Source: Galdieria partita (Eukaryota > Rhodophyta > Bangiophyceae > Galdieriales > Galdieriaceae). From it: DNA of 64,000 nt. Both the position numbers and the translations under genes were made by a program. This document shows positions 56,992 to 64,000 of the stretch, piece after piece (positions within the stretch are counted from its first letter, which is position 1; every line of letters begins with the position of its first letter). The notes under the pieces are model-generated. The model had not been told where the DNA came from and ran no database searches. It saw only the letters and a program-made list of their open reading frames with translations. Location of the stretch: NCBI GenBank assembly GCA_025991245.1, contig BQMJ01000055.1, forward strand, positions 1 through 64,000, read 5' to 3'.

Positions 56992-59900
56992 ATGGCCTTA
57001 ACAGATTGCAAGGCACTGCTGCCTATATGTAGTGATACAACCGTTCAAAAACTGAATTGTGTGGAGAAGAATGATGCAAAAAGTGTTGTGCACTCATTAT
57101 TAGAAGAAATATTGGTTTCCAACAAGGTAGAGATTTCGCAGCCTTTGAAAAGGGCGGTGGAAGTGGCATCCCATTACGTCGAAGGATTATATTTAGCCTT
57201 TCTCGACCAGGAAATCTTGTATTTGGTTTCTGATTTTATTCTTAAGAATCTTGACTTGCTTGTAAACTCGTTGAAACGCTTTTTAAGTGACCTTGATTTG
57301 CTATGCACAGCAGAGAACGAAAAAGGCATTCTATCTTCGAAAGTTTACTATGCTTGCCACATTTGCAGGTGTTTTATCAAAATGATTTCTCATACTGCCA
57401 ACCTGAGAAAGTTAATTGAAAAAGTATTGGACATTGCAAAGTTCATTCTCGATGCATACAAACAGATACCTTCGTTGGGTTATCCTTTAAGTCAAATAAT
57501 ATTTGAAGTTCTAGAATCGGGAGCTTTCCATTATATTGGGCCTATAGAAGCAGAACGCTTATTTACTTTTCTTTTGAATTTTTTGAAATACTCTATAACA
57601 GTGAACAACGATGTTCAAGTATCCTGTTTAGTTACAAGCATCCTATCTATGTTGATCGACTGTTTAAGTTTTCCTTCCATGAAGACATCCTTTGGGAGTC
57701 GTTTGGCGGCTTTTGTAGAGTTACTTTTTGATAGGAACTTCTTTAGTCACGAACTTTGTGGTTCTGGCCGGGAAGGCTTAGATGAGCTATTGTTGAAGCT
57801 GACGATTCCTCTTTTGGAGGATGCTTATCACCATCTTTCCTCACTGAGCAGCTCATCACTTCTCAAAATCCTATACTTGCAGACCGCTTCTGGTTATCCA
57901 GTGTGTTACAGTAACGATACTTATGCTAGACAGAAAAACTACGAAATACATGACTGTCACTTAGAACCGATGAAGAAGAGATCGAAAAGTTACCGACCTG
58001 CAAATTTATCTAGAGCTTTCTATCAAAATGCTGAGCACGTATTAAGACTGTTATCACATGTTGATGCGGAGTTGTCTGCTTTGGAAGCGCAAATATACGA
58101 AATTGGCGCTATATCTGCTGTTCAAAGATTGTCCGTAATAGGGACAAGCCTTAGATATTTGAAACAAGTTGTGGAGGATGTGAATCATTTGCTAACTAAC
58201 TTAATTTTCAAGTATCGGAGTCTAGTTTCTGACGGATTTCGTATAGTGTTGGATCGAGTCGATCCTTGTAGCAGTGTTGCACTAGAATCTGTTGCCTTTT
58301 TAAAGGATTTAATAATAACGCTTGACTGTCTCTCTTCCATTTCAGAGGATGAGAATGCTAAACATATTATTTTTCCTGTTTTAGAATTAGGTTTAAATGT
58401 CTTGAATAATCTAAGATTTAATGAGAGCTCGATGATTGAATACATTTGTTCTCAATTCACGGAAATTTGTATCTCGCAGTTGTCGTCTTGTCAAGTTGCA
58501 GATGCTAAGGCTGCAATGAATTTTATCAACTTTGTTGTGTCAGTATGCAGCAAGATGAGTTTATCAAAAAGTATTACTTGTGTTGACGCAATGTATTTTC
58601 TAATCCTCGAAAGAAGCCTAGGGTCCTTAAGCCAAATCAAGGAAACTAACGCTATTCTTCATGATAACTTGTTCTCATATCTTGATCTCCATCGATTGAA
58701 TACTTGGTTGAATAGTTGCTGTAAAGAATTGAATGATCATCATGAGATGACTGTTGACGAGATGAAACGCCGTTGTCTATTTTATTTCATTCTGGCCGAG
58801 GCTTTAGTATTGCATTTTCGTTTCTCGGGACTTTTCTCATTTGGAGACCAAATTTCTGTAAATGAAATTCTTCATAGTTTAGAAATGAGCTGGGAAACTT
58901 TCTTTGATATTTGTACATCAAAATGGAATGACTTGATTGATGTATCCCATAGTACCTGTGTCAAGAAATACACCTTTTCAGTCATGAAATTTTGCGTAAA
59001 GGTCTATGAGTTGTATAATGAGCCTCATCATGAAGAAAAAACGCGTCTAATATCGAGAAACTTACAATACTCTCTCTATATTTCTCTTGTTCTAGGCATG
59101 GAAGAGATTGCTGATGAATGTATTCTAAAAGTTGTAAATATTTTAGCCACTTTGGATTGCTTCTCAAGCAGTTCTGTGTCAGTTGGCCCCTTTAAAGGAA
59201 TACGTTGTTTCTCATGCCTAAGGAGCTCAAACTGTTCGAAGCTGCGTTCTTTGGAATTGAGTTTTCAATGTTCAGGACTATGTAATCTCGTCACATTACT
59301 CATTTCGGAGAAATTCTTGCAAAGTGAACACTTCTCCTTTGTTGTTTGGGGTCGACTTGTTTCATATTTGCTGAGGAGTTTTTGGTGTAATTATTTTACA
59401 TGCAACGATTCAACTAGTTACCACATGGAGTTTTTGGTTGTTATTTTATTGGATAGTTTGATAAGTTCGTCGATGCCAAAACTTTTACAAGATATCTGCT
59501 TTAAGCCAATAGGCAGCATCGATTTCAAAAGTACAGTGAAGCTGTCCATCGATTCTCGTGAAGCGAATGAACTGGAAAGCTTTGAAGTTTTGTTTAGAGT
59601 TGCTTCTGAACATAGTTTGCAAAAAATTAGTTCTGATAAGGTCGTTTCGTGGTTTCTTAGATTATTTAGAGATCGACTCACGGTCATTGGATTTTATCGC
59701 CTCGTTAACGACTCTTCTGAAATTTATGGATGGCAAAGTCTCTTTCAAAACAACACGAAAGACTTGTGGAATATTGTGGCTTCAAATGTCTTGAGAATTC
59801 TATTAGTAGAGAATGACCTTCAAAGTGCAGAGTTCCTTGCGAACCAATGTGGACGAAGCCTTTGCTTACTTGTCAAGGAAAATTTAGGAAGTATTGTAGC

Positions 59901-62900
59901 TACTTATCTTTATCAGCGAACTATTTTAGAGGCCAATATTTCAACTCAATGTGTACAAGATTCATTAGTCCGACTTGAGACTTGCATCGAGTTTTGTCGC
60001 AAGGTATGGAATGCAAATTTTTCTTTCATGGCTAACCGGCTTTCAGGTAATAGATTGTCCATCTTTTGCTCAACTCTTTTTGTCTTGTAAGATTTCCGCC
60101 ACAAAGTTCTTGGTCCAGCGTTTGTGTAAGCCAACTTCAGAACTCATTTTTTTAGAGAAATCCCTCGAGAATTTGGCAAAATTGACAGGACATTGTACAA
60201 GTTGTAGTCTCATCTCAGAATGTTTTCTTGCATTGATTGATGACTTGAATCAAAGGATATTCCGGAGCTTAAAGTATAGTTCATTAGCAAGAGCGAGATC
60301 TCTCAAATGCTTACAGCGGTTGTTTACTTTTATCTCTTCTGAGCTACATCTTTTTATTCCCAAAATACTTGCCTCTCTCAAGTTAGTATTAGAACTTGAA
60401 GAGGAATTGATATCAGTTGGTATAGAAACTTGGATATCGTTTCTGAATCATTTGAATCCTTCACATGCCGGTAAGCATGGGACAGTCTGTTCATTGAATA
60501 TTTTTACTTCTCTAAAGGTTCCCATGTTTTGACTATCCTTTCTGTGTTAAATCCATTTATTCCTTCATTTCCTGAACAGCTGGGCCCTCCTCTTGCTAGA
60601 CTTGTGAGTCAGTCCAATGTCAATCTATTTTTAATTATCGATGAGTCATACATTCCTACTGAATTGGTACAGTTTGCATGCTTGAATATGGAAGTGTAGT
60701 GATTGTATTTTAGGCATCGCAAGTATGTTTTGAAGAATTTTTCAAAGGCTGGAGAGCCGCAAGAGAGAGCTTATCGCTTCAAGAGCAAATGGATATGTTG
60801 GCGAGTGTTATTCAGTCGCCAGAAGTGCCAACAGTTAAGTATGTGGTATTATCCCGCCTCCAAAAACTAGTGACAATGAATCGCAACCATATAATAGCAA
60901 CAATGATACAAGATTTGAAAATGCGTTCCACTGTCAGTGCTATTATCTCAAATTTGTTTCAATCTTTAAAGAGCTTCGACAGAAAATGCTGCATATTAGC
61001 GGCAGATATCCTTGGAGATCTAGGTGCTATCGATCCTCTATACTTAATTGGAGATAATGCTCCTGTCGAGACAACTAGATATATATCATCTGGGATCGCA
61101 AATAATAAGATTGATAGTTTAGAAAACTTTCTGCAAGCCCTTATTTGCCAGTATCTGATTCCTTGCTTAAAGGAGGGTGAGAAGTCTGGAACCGGACTCC
61201 ATCAGAATGTTGTTGGGTTTGCATTGCAAGAACTGATTAGAATCTATATTAATGAGTGCCAGCAATCTCCTGAGAAAGATACAAACAATCTGGAAACTTT
61301 CTTTTCAAGTGACCTGTATATATCACTGGCAGAAGATCATCGAGATCTTCTGATTCCTTATATTCATTCGAGTTATAGTGTCGTGCAGACAGGACATAAG
61401 AAGGAATCTTTGAAACTTGATGAAATACTCGACTCAAGGGGTGTTGGCCCAGATGCTTTAGATCTATGGATATCTAACCTTTGCATTCTGTTAGTAGATA
61501 CAGACTGCTTCTTAAATACCAAGTCGCCTTGGTCAAGAGTTCTTCAAGTATGTAGAAATGTTTATCGCTTACATCCACAGATTTCAAGATTTGTCTTTCC
61601 ATATATCCTGCGCCACTTTCTGGAGAACCTCTCAGACGAAAAGACAGAGCAAGTTGCTTTGGATTTCATCGACTCGGAAATATGTTGTGCACTGGAACGA
61701 GGAAGTATTTTCGCATCTTGGGTTCTTGGTCTAGTAGAAGAGTACCGTCTTATCGAAGAGACCGTTGCAAAGGAGGATAAAACGTCTCGTCTAGAGAAGA
61801 TTTGCGCTCGTCTGAATGCTTTTGGTGGAGAATTCTCTTCTTTTCAAAGGAATGTACTTTATAAGTTTCTGAAGAATATAAACGATATGGACCTTGCTAA
61901 AGCCTCTTTAAAGATTGGATCCTACCATAGAGCTATCTTCTATATGGAAGAACATCTGCGAAACTTCATCAACTGTGAACGCTTGGAAAATGCTACTCTT
62001 CTTGTTAGATCACTGCAGGATGCTTATAATGCTATTGGCGACAAGGATTCTTTGTTAGGTCTTTTGGTGCTACAGAAAAAGAAACTTACAAGCCAACTGA
62101 GTCTACAAGAACAAATCTTGGAGGCCGAGTCTCTAGAAAACGTGGATGAAGTCAGTGCTTTATATAATGAAGCTTTATCTTCGAAGTGCCTGACAGGTCT
62201 CGAAATTTCTTATGTGAAACATCTGCTCAAATTGAACTTGACAGAACATGCCAAATACTATGCCGGTAAATTTTCATCAATCCTTGAAGGAACAAATCAA
62301 GAACAGGTAAGTTTTATTTAGTTTTTTCAAGCATCGATTATATCAAATCTAGATGAGGGCCTTGCACTGTGCAGCTGCTTGGAGATTGTCGGAATGGTCT
62401 GAGGTGGATTCGTTGGATTCCTATCCTCAAATAACGGGGGAAGAAGAAATAGGCGAAATTTGTATCGCAGCCTATTTGAATTCATTGTCATCGCCCAGCC
62501 TTGGCTCTCATATCAATAACCTCGCGAAGGAAAGAATTATGAAAAGCATGGCCGATCCTTCACTAGGAAGTTACGAAAAGTCATACATGTCTTGTGTATA
62601 TTTAAGCATTTTGCGGGAAATAGAGTGGATGAAAGAAATTTTAGAAAACTCAGATAAATGCAGAGATACTGAAAAGATCTCTCTATTCCATCAGGACTTA
62701 ACACGGCGTTTAAAAATGACAGTTCCTGATGTTACTGTGAGAGAGCCAATTGTAGAAGCTCGACGCGTTTGTTACAATTATTTTGGTGACAACTACCATG
62801 CCATATATGCTATGATGGAACTCAGCAAACTCCAAAAAGAAAATGGATGCCTTCATGCTGCTTATTTAAATGTGATTCGATCAGAAAATATGTTTTATTC

Positions 62901-64000
62901 TTTGGAAGACAAAAGAGACATCTCTCTTTTATCAGATATTCAAATGGAGAAGGCCGATATTTATAAGAAGAAAGGAAACTTGTTTAGTGCTGTAGAAACC
63001 TTAGAAAGCGTTGCTCAAGGATTGGAGAGTCAGATTCAACAAAATAGGTCGGGAAATTTGTTTGGTATTGAAACTCAACTTGCTAGGGCATTGGTTGCTC
63101 TAGGCAATGTATCAGAAATCTCTCATACTTGTACAACTGAAGTTATTGCTTCTTATTATCGACGAGCGGTGAGCCTTGCATCGAATTTTCAAGACGGATT
63201 TTATTATCTAGCACGCTTCTATGACCGCATGTTTCAGGAATCAACTTTTGGTTTGGTTGAAGACGGAGAGAAACAGAACAAAAAGTTGTTGCCTGACAAG
63301 AATGCATTGCAAAATATAATACAGTGTCTGTCTGTTGCTTTGGAAAATTACACTAGTACGATGGAACTTGGAGGCACGTATATTTTCGAATCGCTTCCAA
63401 GGCTTCTGACTCTGTGGTTCAATTTTGAATATCAAGCTTGTGCGGAAAAATCAGTGACAGCATGCGCTTTCTCTGAAGAGGACATGGCCACAGTTAGAAG
63501 TGCAATGGAACGAGCCTTTGAAAACTTGCCAATGTGGCAATGGACAACTTGTACTTCGCAAATTCTTAGTAGAGTTTCTCATCCAAGTGCTTTCGTTCGC
63601 AAGAATTTAGTGCAACTCATTGCGCGACTGACAGTTTGTTATTGTACCCGCATGATTTGGTATCTAGCGCCTGTTTTAAACGGAAAGAATTGCGTACGAC
63701 GAAAAGCTGGTGAAAAAATTGTGTCTGTTGCCGAAGAGCTCGGAGGTCAAGATGTGTGCAATACCTTAAGAAGTGGACTTGCCTTTATTCAAGAGTTCTC
63801 TAAAATTTGTCTTCAGGTAAGTCATCCAATTTGCCTTGTGTAAAACTAGTAAAAATTGCTTTTCAAGAATACACCAAAGCACGTGAAGAAACTATCGTTT
63901 TCGAGCAATTTCGATGCCTTTAAGAAAATGCTTCCATGTAAACAAGTCGTCATTCCTACCAAAAAGGCTATTATGATTAGCTATGACGAGAGTTTGACTG
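56992..64000 (+). CDS. ATR: ATR/Mec1-type PI3K-like kinase, cut by window edge
   Basis: Six exons so far (56992-60003, 60047-60470, 60518-60666, 60714-62306, 62353-63816, 63868-64000) give 2258 residues without the catalytic domain. The first ~1000 residues are a HEAT-like solenoid with no strong motif. The UME block (ILGDLGAIDPLYLIGD) near residue 1284 is specific to ATR and its homologues. A FAT domain follows (MRALHCAAAWRLSEWS opens exon 5). The window ends at VVIPTKKAIMIS, which lies just before the kinase P-loop, so kinase and FATC domains lie beyond 64000. ATR responds to single-stranded DNA at stalled forks. The start is the first ATG in frame; the frame is open upstream to 56959. The third donor is one of two choices. 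Confidence 0.88.

Overview
The window starts at a chromosome end and runs inward into ordinary nuclear DNA of a unicellular photosynthetic eukaryote. The first ~508 bases are telomere repeat (C-rich strand; unit 10-11 nt). Genes begin at about 13.7 kb and are dense from about 20.7 kb on. Most multi-exon genes have very short GT-AG introns (about 41-60 bp, a few to 78 bp), all recognised here by phase-consistent joins. The mix of a plastid quinone methyltransferase, a secreted glycosidase, a PSTAIRE CDK, compact AT-rich DNA and tiny introns best fits a cyanidiophycean red alga of the Galdieria type. That assignment is inference; no marker gene here proves it.

Layout. 1-508: telomere. 509-1511: three tandem ~345-bp subtelomeric units with telomere-like sequence at the seams. 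About 1.5-13.6 kb: no convincing gene; this stretch is T-rich on the + strand to ~8.5 kb and carries a decayed ~1.16-kb tandem repeat. 12.7-19.6 kb: two copies of a module made of a short repeat plus a P-loop NTPase/nuclease gene of Crinkler-RHS type. The first copy looks whole, the second broken. 20.8-27.3 kb: four intronless genes (nitrilase, MPBQ/MSBQ methyltransferase, GST-like protein, Ulp1-type protease).

27.3-37.3 kb: a DEG9-type serine protease; a 13-exon minus-strand gene that reads as one protein with membrane anchor, SMP, C2, DEP and DUF547 domains; then three repair enzymes (MsrB, an O6-alkylguanine alkyltransferase, uracil-DNA glycosylase). 37.9-50.2 kb: V-ATPase subunit H, NDP-glucose 4,6-dehydratase, a GT31 glycosyltransferase, a stomatin-like protein, a membrane RING-H2 protein, EMC2, an unresolved small gene, an alpha/beta hydrolase and a mitochondrial SAM-type carrier. 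50.2-64 kb: CGFS glutaredoxin, a divergent uL5-family protein, a ubiquitin-specific protease, a secreted GH13 enzyme, a PSTAIRE CDK, and an ATR-like kinase cut by the window edge just before its catalytic domain.

Functional threads. Mitochondrial Fe-S/SAM supply (SAM carrier and CGFS glutaredoxin share a 43-bp divergent spacer). ER and membrane-contact biology (EMC2, SMP fusion protein, membrane RING protein). Damage repair (MsrB, alkyltransferase, UNG, ATR). Cell-wall or secreted sugar metabolism (NDP-sugar dehydratase, GT31, GH13). Neighbouring genes are mostly independent units, as expected in a eukaryote. The most unusual items are the five-part SMP-C2-DEP-DUF547 protein, the duplicated subtelomeric NTPase-nuclease module, and the mixed-length telomere unit.
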